DNA from: an uncultured Bacteroidales bacterium | Lineage (GTDB): Bacteria; Bacteroidota; Bacteroidia; Bacteroidales; UBA932 | Assembly: GCA_946410455.1 (NCBI GenBank) | Contig: CAMKAJ010000013.1 | Coordinates: forward strand, 1 to 56,454 | Length of the DNA: 56,454 bases | Direction of reading: 5' to 3' | Shown here: positions 41,313 to 50,446 of the stretch, piece by piece | Layout of the letters: each line of letters opens with the position of its first letter | Numbering within the stretch: the stretch's first letter is position 1 | Notes under the pieces: model-generated | The model's database searches: none | The model's input: only the letters and a program-made list of their open reading frames with translations | Told to the model about the DNA's origin: nothing | Program-made: the position numbers and the translations under genes

Positions 41313-43867
41313 TTTACCAGAGGGAAGTCCTGACGGTGAGGCAGGGCAGGGTTGCTGGCATACATACGGATGCCAACCTGGTACATACCGGTGCGGTCGG
41401 GCTCAACGGAAGTGGCATAACGCGCAACGCCGTTGGAATATTCCTTCACCTCATACTGGATAGTATCCTGGATATGAAGGGCACCCTTGGAGTCGGTCGT
41501 AGCCAGAATCATCTCTACACCAATGTCTTCCGGGCGCAGACGACCGAGGTCGAGCACCACTTCGCCATGGATAGGATCGTTCTTGGACACTATGTAGGAA
41601 GCGTCGGGCTGCTGGCAGGAGACCACTCTGATATTGTCCCACTCAGCCAGCATACGCTGCTTCCAGGCCGCGATTTCGCAGGCAATCTCGTTACGGTTTG
41701 CCGAGAGCTCGTTATACCTGACCGACTGAGGAATATAGTACTGATTGCAGTAGTCGGTAAGCATGCGGTTGGTGGTAAAGTTGCTGGCCACCCTGGCAAT
41801 GGTATTCTTGATGTAGCCTACCCACTCCTTGGAGATATGGGTGCGGTCGTTGAAGTTGTAGTACGCAGGAGCAATCTCGTTCTCTATTGTAGCATAGATA
41901 GTTGCAGCGTCGAGCTCGTTCTGGTAGTGCTGGTCTTCGTAGGTGCGCTCCTTAGGCAGGGCCCAACCTGCATCTTCCTGATAGCCCTCAACCCACCATC
42001 CGTCGAGCACGGAGAAGTGCATGACGCCGTTCATCGCTGCCTTCTCTCCGGATGTACCGGAAGCCTCGAGAGGACGGGTAGGATTGTTGAGCCATACGTC
42101 TACTCCCTGCACCAGCCTCTTGGCCAGACGGATGTCGTACCCAGGCACAAAGATGATGCGTCCGAGGAACCTGTCTTGTTTGGAGATTTCGATAATCTGC
42201 TTGAGGAGCTCCTGTCCTGCGCCATCGGCCGGGTGAGCCTTGCCGGCAAATACAAACTGCACCGGACGCTCTGGATTGTTGACGATGGAAGCAAGTCGGT
42301 CAAGGTCACTGAAAATCAGCGTAGCACGCTTGTAAGTTGCAAACCTGCGGGCAAAACCTATGGTAAGGATGTCGGAGCGGAACGCCTCGTTGATCTTGAC
42401 AATCTGAGAAGGCGTATAGTGGCTGCAGAAGGCAGGATCCGAGATGCGCTCGGTAACTGTCTTCACGAGCTCGTCCTTGAGGACCTTGCGCACGTTCCAG
42501 ATTTCATCGTCGCTGACCTTGTAGATGCGGTCGAAGCAGCTCTTGTCGTAATGGCCGGTGCGGAACTCGGGGCCGAAGACCTTATAATGGATGGCCTTCC
42601 AGTCGCGGGCGGCCCAGGTTGCATAATGCACACCGTTGGTAACGTAGCTGATATGCAACTCCTCGGGCAGGTAGCCCTTGTACATATCTTTGAAGATATC
42701 ACGGCTCACCTCGCCGTGGAGCATGGATACACCGTTCACGTTCTGGCTCATGTTCGCGGCCAGCACGCTCATGCTGAACTTCTCGTCCCTGTTCTCGGGG
42801 TGAATCTTACCAAGCGACAGAAGAGTCTCCCAGGAGATACCGAAGCGGCCGGGATAATGGCCAAGATACTTGGCGAGCAGGCCCTCCTCGAAGGAATCGT
42901 GGCCTGCCGGCACGGGCGTATGGGTGGTAAAGAGTCCGCTGGCACGGATGAGCTCAAGAGCCTCGTTGAAGCCGAGTTTATGGTCTTGCATATACTCACG
43001 GAGCCTCTCCAGGCCGGCAAATGCAGCATGGCCCTCGTTGTAGTGGTATATGGTAGGATTGAGTCCGAGCTGGCGCAGGGCGCGTACGCCGCCGATACCG
43101 AGCAGGATCTCCTGCTTAAGGCGGTTCTCCCAGTCGCCACCGTAGAGCTGGTGCGTTACCTGACGGTCTTCTGGCAGGTTAGCCTCGAAGTCGGCATCCA
43201 GCAGATACAGGTCGGTACGGCCCACTGCCACCTTCCAGATGCGGGCGTACATATCGCGGCCCGGCATAGTCATCTTGACGGTCATCCAGTTGCCCTGCTT
43301 GTCGAGCACAGGCTCTGCGGGGATACGCAGGAAGTCCTGGGCGTCGTACTCTGCAACCTGGTTGCCCTGAGGGGTGATACGCTGAGTGAAATAGCCGTAG
43401 CGGTACAGGAGACCTACTGCAACCATATTCACGTTCATATCGGAACTCTCCTTGAGGTAGTCGCCTGCAAGTATGCCAAGGCCACCGGAATATATCTTGA
43501 GCGAAGTCTCCAGACCGTACTCCATACAGAAATACCCCACAGAGGGCTCTGTACGCTCTTCTTTGAGCTCCATGTAGCGGTTGAATTCGTCCATCACTGC
43601 TCCCAGTCGGGAGAGGAAGGATGCGTCCTTCGCGAGTTCGTTGTATCGCTTGAGGCTGACTTTATCCAAAATCGCCATCGGGTTATGGCCTGAAGTGTGC
43701 CATAAATCCGCATCTATGGACCTGAAAAGCAATTTAGCGTCCTCATTCCAGCACCACCAAAGGTTTTTGCAAAGGGTTTCAAGTCCTGAAACTTCTTCCG
43801 GCAGGTGACGCGTGACCATCACGCTCTTCCATACCGGATCTCCTACATCAAATCTGTTGTTCTGCAT
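41303..43867 (-). CDS. glgP: alpha-glucan (glycogen) phosphorylase
   Basis: GT35 enzyme that releases glucose 1-phosphate from alpha-1,4-glucans. The 854-aa protein has an N-terminal extension with WWCWNEDAKLLFRSID, typical of the short bacterial phosphorylase group, then YFCMEYGLETSLKIYSGGLG and GDYLKESSD. The pyridoxal-phosphate lysine lies in EASGTSGEKAAMNGV, and FVFAGKAHPADGAGQELLKQ is also conserved. The C-terminal 110 residues form an extra beta domain. It overlaps both the upstream GH57 stop (20 nt) and the downstream ribF start, so the operon is tightly packed. Confidence 0.94.
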   Translation of the reverse strand: MQNNRFDVGDPVWKSVMVTRHLPEEVSGLETLCKNLWWCWNEDAKLLFRSIDADLWHTSGHNPMAILDKVSLKRYNELAKDASFLSRLGAVMDEFNRYMELKEERTEPSVGYFCMEYGLETSLKIYSGGLGILAGDYLKESSDMNVNMVAVGLLYRYGYFTQRITPQGNQVAEYDAQDFLRIPAEPVLDKQGNWMTVKMTMPGRDMYARIWKVAVGRTDLYLLDADFEANLPEDRQVTHQLYGGDWENRLKQEILLGIGGVRALRQLGLNPTIYHYNEGHAAFAGLERLREYMQDHKLGFNEALELIRASGLFTTHTPVPAGHDSFEEGLLAKYLGHYPGRFGISWETLLSLGKIHPENRDEKFSMSVLAANMSQNVNGVSMLHGEVSRDIFKDMYKGYLPEELHISYVTNGVHYATWAARDWKAIHYKVFGPEFRTGHYDKSCFDRIYKVSDDEIWNVRKVLKDELVKTVTERISDPAFCSHYTPSQIVKINEAFRSDILTIGFARRFATYKRATLIFSDLDRLASIVNNPERPVQFVFAGKAHPADGAGQELLKQIIEISKQDRFLGRIIFVPGYDIRLAKRLVQGVDVWLNNPTRPLEASGTSGEKAAMNGVMHFSVLDGWWVEGYQEDAGWALPKERTYEDQHYQNELDAATIYATIENEIAPAYYNFNDRTHISKEWVGYIKNTIARVASNFTTNRMLTDYCNQYYIPQSVRYNELSANRNEIACEIAAWKQRMLAEWDNIRVVSCQQPDASYIVSKNDPIHGEVVLDLGRLRPEDIGVEMILATTDSKGALHIQDTIQYEVKEYSNGVARYATSVEPDRTGMYQVGIRMYASNPALPHRQDFPLVKWL

Positions 43868-45038
43868 AATTAGTTCTTATAATGAAATCACTGAGCACGT
43901 TCATATAGTTGATGAACGCCTCGTAAGGGGTATCGTACGGGCTGAAGCGCTTGTGTATCTCGCCGTCGGAGAAGAACTTGGTGCACATATAGTACAGGTG
44001 GTCGCTCTCCTGCAGGTGACCGAAATCGGCCCACAGCTCGGGACTGTTGATAATGGCCAGCTTCTCCTTGAGACTGTACAGCTTGTTGTATGCATCCTGC
44101 TGCAGCTCATTACCCAGCCATGCGCTCAGGTCGCGCTCCTCGTCGGCCCAGGAAATAGGATCGGGCACGCTCAGGGAAGCGACGGGTTTGATATTGCGTA
44201 CTGCCTGCGCGGGGGTCACGAAGTCCAAACCGGCCTTCAACACAGCCTCGGGAAGCGCGCGCATAAAGTCGAATATTCCGCTTTCGGCATTCTGGTGCTC
44301 GCCGAAGGTCTCGTAGTCCATGAAGAGGTTCACCACGTCGCCTTCTGCATCAGAGAGCCATCCTGCGAACTTCTCTGCCGTAAGGGGCCACTCGTTCCAG
44401 CCTTTCTCTGAGAAGCGGAAAGCTACGTCGTCTGACAGGGCATAATTGCGAAGGAGCAGACGGAGCTTGGGCTGGGACTCTGCGGTGTAAACATAATTAG
44501 GGCTCTGCCAGCCCATGATGTGGCGGGCGCCCTCGGTAAGCATGGTCTTGAATCCAAGGTCGTAAACCTGGCGGGCGATGTCGTCGGAATAGATGAGCTC
44601 GGTATTGCGGAACGTAACCGGAGTAACTCCCAGAGTATCCTGGATGTGAAGCTTGTGCTTCTCTACCTGATGGATGAACTCCGAAGGTGCGTTCAAAGAA
44701 GCCAGGGAGTGATAATAGGTCTCGCAGAGGAACTCCACCTTGCCGGTGGCGGCAAGCTTGCGGAAGCTCTCGAGCACCTCGGGAGCATAACGGTCGAACT
44801 GTTCCAGGGCCGAACCGGAGATGGAAAAAGCCACCTTGAACTTGCCCTTGCTCTTGCTAATTGCCTCCAGAAGCAACTCGTTCATAGGCAGATAGCACTT
44901 CTGGGCCACTCTCTTGAGAATGGTGCGGTTGGCAAAATCGTCGTAATAATGGGAGTCCTTGCCTATATCGAAGAAGCGGTACTGACGGAGTCTTGTAGGC
45001 TGATGGACCTGGAAATAGAGGCAAACTGACTTTTTCAT
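43848..45038 (-). CDS. GH57-family alpha-amylase/glucanotransferase
   Basis: A 396-aa cytoplasmic GH57 enzyme acting on alpha-1,4-glucans. The start MKKSVCLYFQVHQPTRLRQ (45038) forms an ATGA overlap with the glycosyltransferase stop; a longer reading from 45086 is rejected. GH57 motifs are FQVHQP, GKVEFLCETYYHSL, the nucleophile region FRNTELIYSDD, and NLFMDYETFGEHQ with the proposed acid/base Asp. The pairing of this GH57 with a GT4 synthase and a debranching enzyme recalls the glycogen clusters of Bacteroides. Confidence 0.9.
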   Translation of the reverse strand: MKKSVCLYFQVHQPTRLRQYRFFDIGKDSHYYDDFANRTILKRVAQKCYLPMNELLLEAISKSKGKFKVAFSISGSALEQFDRYAPEVLESFRKLAATGKVEFLCETYYHSLASLNAPSEFIHQVEKHKLHIQDTLGVTPVTFRNTELIYSDDIARQVYDLGFKTMLTEGARHIMGWQSPNYVYTAESQPKLRLLLRNYALSDDVAFRFSEKGWNEWPLTAEKFAGWLSDAEGDVVNLFMDYETFGEHQNAESGIFDFMRALPEAVLKAGLDFVTPAQAVRNIKPVASLSVPDPISWADEERDLSAWLGNELQQDAYNKLYSLKEKLAIINSPELWADFGHLQESDHLYYMCTKFFSDGEIHKRFSPYDTPYEAFINYMNVLSDFIIRTNYAEQQI

Positions 45039-46321
45039 AACAGTGATTCGTAAACTTTCTTTAATTTGGCGGTGGCGCCGTTCCATTTGAGTTCGTTCAC
45101 CTCGTCGTAGCCCTGCTTTGCAGCGAACTCGGAAAGGGCGGGATAAGAGACGAGGGCATAGATGTCGTCGGCCAGCGCGTCAACATCCCAGAAATCCACC
45201 TTGAGGGCATACTTAAGGATTTCGGCGGCGCCGGACTGGTGGGAGATAATGGAAGGCACCCCCGTACGCATAGCTTCCAGAGGGGAAATTCCAAACGGTT
45301 CGGAGACCGAGGGCATAATGTACACATCAGACAGGGCAAACATCTTCTGCACGTCGGCTCCGCGAAGGAAGCCCGTGAAGTGGAAGCGGTCTGATATACC
45401 CAGGCGGGCCACCTGCTTGATGGCGCGGTTCATCATGTCTCCGCTGCCGGCCATCACAAAGCGCACGTTCTTGGTACGTTTGAGCACCTTGGCGGCGGCG
45501 TCGATAAAATACTCGGGACCCTTCTGGAAGGTGATTCGACCGAGGAAAGTGACTACCTTATCCTTGACTCCGCGCTCGACGCTGATGTCTTCGCGGCCGC
45601 TGAAATCCACGGCGTTATGTACCGTGACTACCTTAGCCGGGTCTATGCCATACTTGTTGATGACTATGTTGCGCGTAAGATCGCTCACCGTAACTACTCG
45701 GTCTGCGGCCAGCATTCCCCGTGTCTCGATGTCGAGCACTCGGGTATCGATGTGCTTCTCGTCGCCACGGTCGTAGGAGGTAGCGTGCACATGCACCACC
45801 AGAGGCTTGCCGGTAAGCTCCTTGGCGGCAATGCCGGCAAGGTAGGTAAGCCAGTCGTGGGCATGTATGACGTCGAATTCATCAATGTGCTGCATGGCGA
45901 TGGTACCGCCCACCTGCGCGTAGCGCGACACCTCTTCCATGAGGTTGGCGCCGTACTTGCCGGAGAACTTGAACTTCTGCCCGAAGCCCACGGAAGTCTG
46001 CGTTAGGCCCTCTGCCTTCATCTTCTCTATGGCCTGGAAGTATTCTTCCGGATCTACGTAGGGAACGATATTGGAATCTACGTAGAAGAACTTCACCTTG
46101 TTGATGAACTCTTCTACCGTACTGCTGACGTTGCGCACCTCCACGTCGCTGGCGTTGAGTATGGTGGTGGCGCTCTGATCTTCGTCGCCGGAGGCGTTGG
46201 GCATTACGAACAAGGTCTCTACTCCATTGTAGGACAGACCTTTGACTATGCCCTCGCAGGCCGTACCCAGACCGCCCGCGATGTGGGGAGGGAACTCCCA
46301 ACCGAACATTAGTACTCTCAT
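45035..46321 (-). CDS. GT4-family glycosyltransferase, probable glycogen synthase
   Basis: A 428-aa GT-B enzyme with the start MRVLMFGWEFPPHIAGGLGT, where GGLGT is the nucleotide-sugar loop typical of glycogen/starch synthases. Further motifs are IHAHDWLTYLAGIAAKEL, VTFLGRITFQKGPEYFIDA and the catalytic E-x7-E region SVSEPFGISPLEAMRTGVPS. It probably extends alpha-1,4-glucan from a nucleotide-glucose donor. It lies 4 bp after the debranching gene and overlaps the GH57 start. Family placement in GT4 versus GT5 would need an alignment. Confidence 0.85.
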   Translation of the reverse strand: MRVLMFGWEFPPHIAGGLGTACEGIVKGLSYNGVETLFVMPNASGDEDQSATTILNASDVEVRNVSSTVEEFINKVKFFYVDSNIVPYVDPEEYFQAIEKMKAEGLTQTSVGFGQKFKFSGKYGANLMEEVSRYAQVGGTIAMQHIDEFDVIHAHDWLTYLAGIAAKELTGKPLVVHVHATSYDRGDEKHIDTRVLDIETRGMLAADRVVTVSDLTRNIVINKYGIDPAKVVTVHNAVDFSGREDISVERGVKDKVVTFLGRITFQKGPEYFIDAAAKVLKRTKNVRFVMAGSGDMMNRAIKQVARLGISDRFHFTGFLRGADVQKMFALSDVYIMPSVSEPFGISPLEAMRTGVPSIISHQSGAAEILKYALKVDFWDVDALADDIYALVSYPALSEFAAKQGYDEVNELKWNGATAKLKKVYESLL

Positions 46322-46325
46322 ATTG

Positions 46326-48263
46326 CTATACCTCCTTTTGTTTTTCTATGATGTCTGCAACGGTGAGCAGGGCCGCAGTACTGAGGGCCGATGAGATTGC
46401 TCCGTGAGGCTCGTGAGGCGGGTCTCCGTCGTAGAGCTCCGAGAAGGCACCTACGCCATGCTTGCTGAGGTCGGCCCAGAAGCCCTCCACCAGCCACTCG
46501 GCCTTCTTGACGAAGGACGGGCCCTTTACGCGGAAGCACAGGTCTATGTACTGCTCCAGCAAGAACGGACGGGTGCTCCCCTGATGGTATGCAAGGTCGC
46601 GCTCCAGCTGAGAACCTTCGTAAACTCCCTTGTACTTGGAGTCGCGGGGAGAGAGTGTACGTATGCCCCTGGAAGTTACGAGCTCGTTGTCTATCACCCT
46701 GAGAATGAGAGGGAAAAGCTCCTCGTCGATAGGAGAATTCTTGACCCAGAGGGCATAGAGCTGATTGGGACGCACGTCCATATTGCGGCCGTAGCCATCT
46801 ACATAATCTGCCAGGTAGCCGTGCTCCTCGTCCCAGAACTGCTCGCAGTAGCTCGTGCGGATCTGTTCGCGTTGCGGGCCCCACTTAGCCACGAAAGCGC
46901 TTTTCTTGGTGCCGTACTTTTCTTCCATCTCTACGGCGAAGCAGATGGCGTTGTACCAGAATGCGTTGGTCTCTACCTGATAGCCAGCGCGCTCGGTAAC
47001 GGCACGGCCGTCGATGTAAGCGTTCATCCAGCTGAGGGCCACGCCGTCTACCTGGGCCCAGAGAAGGCCGTTGGGATGCATAGCCACCTCTTTGCGCCTG
47101 CCGGGAAGGTAACTGTCTATGATGGCGCGCATTATCACTCCGTACTTCTTCCAAACCTTCTTGGGATCGGCGCCGTAATCTATGTAGGCCTGCAGGGCGC
47201 AGGCAAGATAAAGCGGAGCCTCCACCTGAGTGGTGCGGCGGAGCAGACGCTCCTGCTCCTCGGCAATGAGGTTGTCCAGAATCTCCTCGAAGTGGGCCGG
47301 GCTGTTGAGGCCGTGAAGGGTGAGGCCAGGCAGCGCCTGAAGCGTCTCGCGGAGCAATCCGGTGTACATCCAGGACAGGCCGGCGTTGATCATCTCTACG
47401 CCATTGTGACGGGTGATGAGGGTGTCTGCGCAGCAACGCAGCTGGTCGCGGTAGCCCGTAACCTCAGGAAGCTTGGCCAGATAGCCGCTGTATGCCCGCT
47501 TGAGTTGGGTGGGAGCCACTTCTTCTGTTGCTGCGGAGAATACCACCGAGCTGCCGGAAGTGAGCCTGAGGCTGAACACGCCGGGGGTGAAGAGGTCTTC
47601 CGTGCAGTCAAAGCCGCGACGGAACTCGTCGGAATAAGTGATGCGGTTATTCCAGCAGGGCATAGACTTCCATTCGGCCTTCTTGTCGCTGAGCTGCAGG
47701 TTGAGGTCGGGATAATTAGGGTACATGCGGAACGAAACACCGCCGTCAATCTCTGTGTAAGCCGTGTTGGCCTCGCCGTTCTGATGAGTGAGCTCATGGA
47801 TGTTGCGGAAGGCCAGGAAGGGCTTGATGAGCAGCGTCACCGGGGCCGGAGCCTTGAGCAACTCGTATTTTACGAGCACCTGGTCCTTGTCCAGAGAAAG
47901 GATGATGCTCTTGCGGAAGCTGACCTCGCCCACCTGGTAGGTGATGCTGGGTTCGGGATCCTCGGCAAAATCTATCACGTACTTATGGCCACGGGGCTCA
48001 TAAATATCGCCGTAACAGTGGATGCCAAGGTTGAATTGCTTGCCGTTCACTATGAGGCTCTCGTCCAGTGCGGAGAGCAGCAAGAAGCGGTCTCCGCCGA
48101 AGCGGTCCAGGGTGACAGCGAGCAAGCCGTGGTAGCGGCGGGTATTGCAGGTCACGATGGACGTGTTGCAATAGGCCCCCGTTTTGTTGGCGCAGATAAT
48201 CTCCCGTTTGAGAGAGTAAGCCAGGTTTACCAGCTCGTTCTTGTTGAATTTCAAGAATGCCAT
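46326..48263 (-). CDS. glycogen debranching enzyme (amylo-alpha-1,6-glucosidase, GH133-type)
   Basis: A 645-aa enzyme that removes alpha-1,6 branches. The N-terminal beta domain contains NTSIVTCNTRRYHGLLAVTL, typical of the GDE_N region. The C-terminal (alpha/alpha)6 barrel has NAGLSWMYTGLLRETL, DGVALSWMNAYIDGRAVTER, QVETNAFWYNAI, DVRPNQLYAL and AYHQGSTRPFLLEQYIDLC. The ATG at 48263 is chosen because the upstream in-frame TTG at 48272 overlaps the glgB stop; the gap is then 1 bp. Part of the glycogen operon. Confidence 0.92.
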   Translation of the reverse strand: MAFLKFNKNELVNLAYSLKREIICANKTGAYCNTSIVTCNTRRYHGLLAVTLDRFGGDRFLLLSALDESLIVNGKQFNLGIHCYGDIYEPRGHKYVIDFAEDPEPSITYQVGEVSFRKSIILSLDKDQVLVKYELLKAPAPVTLLIKPFLAFRNIHELTHQNGEANTAYTEIDGGVSFRMYPNYPDLNLQLSDKKAEWKSMPCWNNRITYSDEFRRGFDCTEDLFTPGVFSLRLTSGSSVVFSAATEEVAPTQLKRAYSGYLAKLPEVTGYRDQLRCCADTLITRHNGVEMINAGLSWMYTGLLRETLQALPGLTLHGLNSPAHFEEILDNLIAEEQERLLRRTTQVEAPLYLACALQAYIDYGADPKKVWKKYGVIMRAIIDSYLPGRRKEVAMHPNGLLWAQVDGVALSWMNAYIDGRAVTERAGYQVETNAFWYNAICFAVEMEEKYGTKKSAFVAKWGPQREQIRTSYCEQFWDEEHGYLADYVDGYGRNMDVRPNQLYALWVKNSPIDEELFPLILRVIDNELVTSRGIRTLSPRDSKYKGVYEGSQLERDLAYHQGSTRPFLLEQYIDLCFRVKGPSFVKKAEWLVEGFWADLSKHGVGAFSELYDGDPPHEPHGAISSALSTAALLTVADIIEKQKEV

Positions 48264-48264
48264 A

Positions 48265-50256
48265 TCATCCAATCTTTTTCAAAACTATGGCGCACCTGCT
48301 GGGCAGGTACATGTACAAAGTATGGTCGTATGCCTGGTTGCCGTTGGGGCAACGCTGAGGAAGGGCAATGTGCTTCTCCTCCGGCTGCAGGCGCCCAAAC
48401 CCGCCGAATCGCGCTTCGTCGGAGTCGAACACCTTCTCGAATTCTCCCGCAGGGGCTGCAAATCCGTAATCCTGGAAAGAGCCTTGCGGGCTGAAATTCA
48501 GCGCAAAGATACAGTTTTCCCTGCGGAAAATCAATATTTGTTTCTGCTCGTCGGCGACCAGCAGTTCAGGCGCTCCTTTTAGGCACTTTTCGTTCTTGAG
48601 AAGGTGTATCATTGCAGCGTCGAATTCCTCCAGTCCGTGGTAGCGGAGGGCGGGATTGTCGGCGCAAGACCAGAGGCGGCGGGCATGCTGGTAAGACCAT
48701 CCGTTCCCCTCTCGCGGGAAGTCTATCCACTCCGGGTGGCCGAATTCATTGCCCATAAAGTTGAGGTACCCCCCGCCGCAGGTTGCGGCAGTCACCAGGC
48801 GAATCAGCTTGTGCAGGGCTATCCCCCTGTCTACCAAGTCGTTCTGCTGGTCTTTGCGCATGCTGAAGTACATCTCTTTATCTACCAGGCGGAAGATGAT
48901 GGTTTTGTCGCCCACGAGCGCCTGGTCGTGGCACTCGGCATAGCTCACCGTCTTCTCGTCGGCGCGTTTGTTGGTGAGCTCCCACCATATCATGCCGGGG
49001 GCCCATTGCTCGTCGCTGAGTTCCTTGATCCACTTTATCCAGTGGTCGGCTATACCCATGGCCATGCGGAAGTCGAATCCCACGCCCCAGGCAGAGAACG
49101 GGGCCGCCAGCCCGGCCATTCCGCTCACGTCTTCTGCGATTGTGATGGCCTTGGGATTGAGTTCGTGAATGAGCATGTTTGCCAGGCCGAGGTAGCTAAC
49201 GGCGTTCTCGTCAACGCCTTGATTGAAGTACACATCATAGCTGCCGAAGTCGATGCCCAGACCGTGGTTCCAGTAGAGCATACTCGTTACTCCATCGAAG
49301 CGGAAGCCGTCTATGTGGTACTCCTCCATCCAGTACTTGCAGTTGCTGAGCAGGAAGTACTTGACTTCGTCTTTGCCGTAGTCGAAGCAGCGCGTGCCCC
49401 ATGCGGGATGGTGGCCGGCCTCGCCCGGGTAGAAGTAGAGGTCGTCGCGTCCGTCCAGGCGGCCGAGGCCCTCGGTCTCGTTGCCTACCGCGTGAGAATG
49501 TACAATGTCCATGATAACCGCAATGCCGGCAGCGTGGGCTTCATCTACCAGCTGCTTAAACTCTTCCGGCGTGCCGAAGCGGGAGCTCAGGGCAAAGAAG
49601 CTGGACACCTGGTAGCCAAAGGAGCCGTAGTACGGATGCTCCTGCAGGGCCATTATCTGCAACACATTGTAGCCCAGACGCTTAACTCGCGGCAATACGT
49701 TCCTGCGGAATTCATCGAAGGTGGCGACTTTCTCTTCTTCGCCGCTCATGCCTATGTGGCACTCATAAATGAGGGGATGCGGGCGCGGGCCGGGATTGCG
49801 GTGCTTCCAGATGTATGGCTGAGGGTTCCATACCTGGGCGCTGAAGACCTTGGTATCCTGGTCCTGAACTACTCTGGTGCAATAAGCCGGAATGCGCTCT
49901 CCGGCACCTCCGGGCCACTCAATCCAGAGTTTGTAGAGAGCACCGTGGGTGAGGAACATGGCGGGTAGCCTGAGTTCCCAGTTGCCCTGGCCCACAGGGC
50001 TGAGCATGTAGTCCGGGGTGCGCTTCCAGTTGTTGAAGTCGCCAATCAGGTAGATTCTGGTGGCGCTCGGAGCCCATTCGCGGATTACCCAGCCTTTCTC
50101 GTCGAGGTGCAGCCCATAGTAGAGATGGTTGTTTGCCACATCGGAGAGCTTGCGGTCGCCTGCCAGCTTGCGCTTGTCGGCAAGAATGCGCTCATGGCGC
50201 GCGTCAATAGCCCCACGAAATGGCTCCAACCAAGGGTCGGATTCGTATATTCTCAT
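48265..50256 (-). CDS. glgB: 1,4-alpha-glucan branching enzyme (GH13)
   Basis: Creates alpha-1,6 branches in glycogen. The 663-aa protein starts MRIYESDPWLEPFRGAI and has the N-terminal CBM48 (WAPSATRIYLIGDFNNW), then the GH13 barrel: VIMDIVHSHAVGN, the nucleophile in DGFRFDGVTSM, the acid/base in ITIAEDVSGMAGL and the transition-state Asp in YAECHDQALVGDKT. NFMGNEFGHPEWIDFPREGN is characteristic. The arrangement is like the eukaryote-type (GH13_8) branching enzymes, which are also common in Bacteroidota. It follows xseB by 5 bp. Confidence 0.94.
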   Translation of the reverse strand: MRIYESDPWLEPFRGAIDARHERILADKRKLAGDRKLSDVANNHLYYGLHLDEKGWVIREWAPSATRIYLIGDFNNWKRTPDYMLSPVGQGNWELRLPAMFLTHGALYKLWIEWPGGAGERIPAYCTRVVQDQDTKVFSAQVWNPQPYIWKHRNPGPRPHPLIYECHIGMSGEEEKVATFDEFRRNVLPRVKRLGYNVLQIMALQEHPYYGSFGYQVSSFFALSSRFGTPEEFKQLVDEAHAAGIAVIMDIVHSHAVGNETEGLGRLDGRDDLYFYPGEAGHHPAWGTRCFDYGKDEVKYFLLSNCKYWMEEYHIDGFRFDGVTSMLYWNHGLGIDFGSYDVYFNQGVDENAVSYLGLANMLIHELNPKAITIAEDVSGMAGLAAPFSAWGVGFDFRMAMGIADHWIKWIKELSDEQWAPGMIWWELTNKRADEKTVSYAECHDQALVGDKTIIFRLVDKEMYFSMRKDQQNDLVDRGIALHKLIRLVTAATCGGGYLNFMGNEFGHPEWIDFPREGNGWSYQHARRLWSCADNPALRYHGLEEFDAAMIHLLKNEKCLKGAPELLVADEQKQILIFRRENCIFALNFSPQGSFQDYGFAAPAGEFEKVFDSDEARFGGFGRLQPEEKHIALPQRCPNGNQAYDHTLYMYLPSRCAIVLKKIG

Positions 50257-50261
50257 GGTTA

Positions 50262-50444
50262 TCAGTTATTTAGTGTGTCTATCTTCTCGCGTGCGCTGCG
50301 CAGGTACTTGCGGCACCCCTGTATAAGTTCCTCGCTGCGCTTGATGTATTTTTCTATATCGTCGAGTCCGGTTGCCGGATCTTCTACTTTTGCGGCTATC
50401 TGCTCGAGTTCCTCCATAGCCTTTGCATAGTCGAACTTTTCCAT
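50262..50444 (-). CDS. xseB: exodeoxyribonuclease VII small subunit
   Basis: A 60-aa coiled-coil protein (FDYAKAMEELEQIAAKVED, DDIEKYIKRSEELIQGCR), the usual size and pattern of XseB. It binds the C-terminal part of XseA to make the single-strand DNA exonuclease. The ATG at 50444 lies 2 bp after the xseA stop; an upstream reading from 50477 overlaps xseA and is not preferred. Confidence 0.92.
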   Translation of the reverse strand: MEKFDYAKAMEELEQIAAKVEDPATGLDDIEKYIKRSEELIQGCRKYLRSAREKIDTLNN

Positions 50445-50446
50445 AA

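Noticed and set aside
41336..43693. A 785-residue open frame on the plus strand opposite glgP
   Set aside because: It is fully antisense to a phosphorylase with clear catalytic motifs and shows no domain, signal or motif of its own. Long antisense frames are common opposite GC-rich genes with biased codons.
46404..48494. A 696-residue open frame on the plus strand opposite the debranching enzyme
   Set aside because: Mirror of a well-supported gene; composition rich in A, E, V and L without recognisable motifs.
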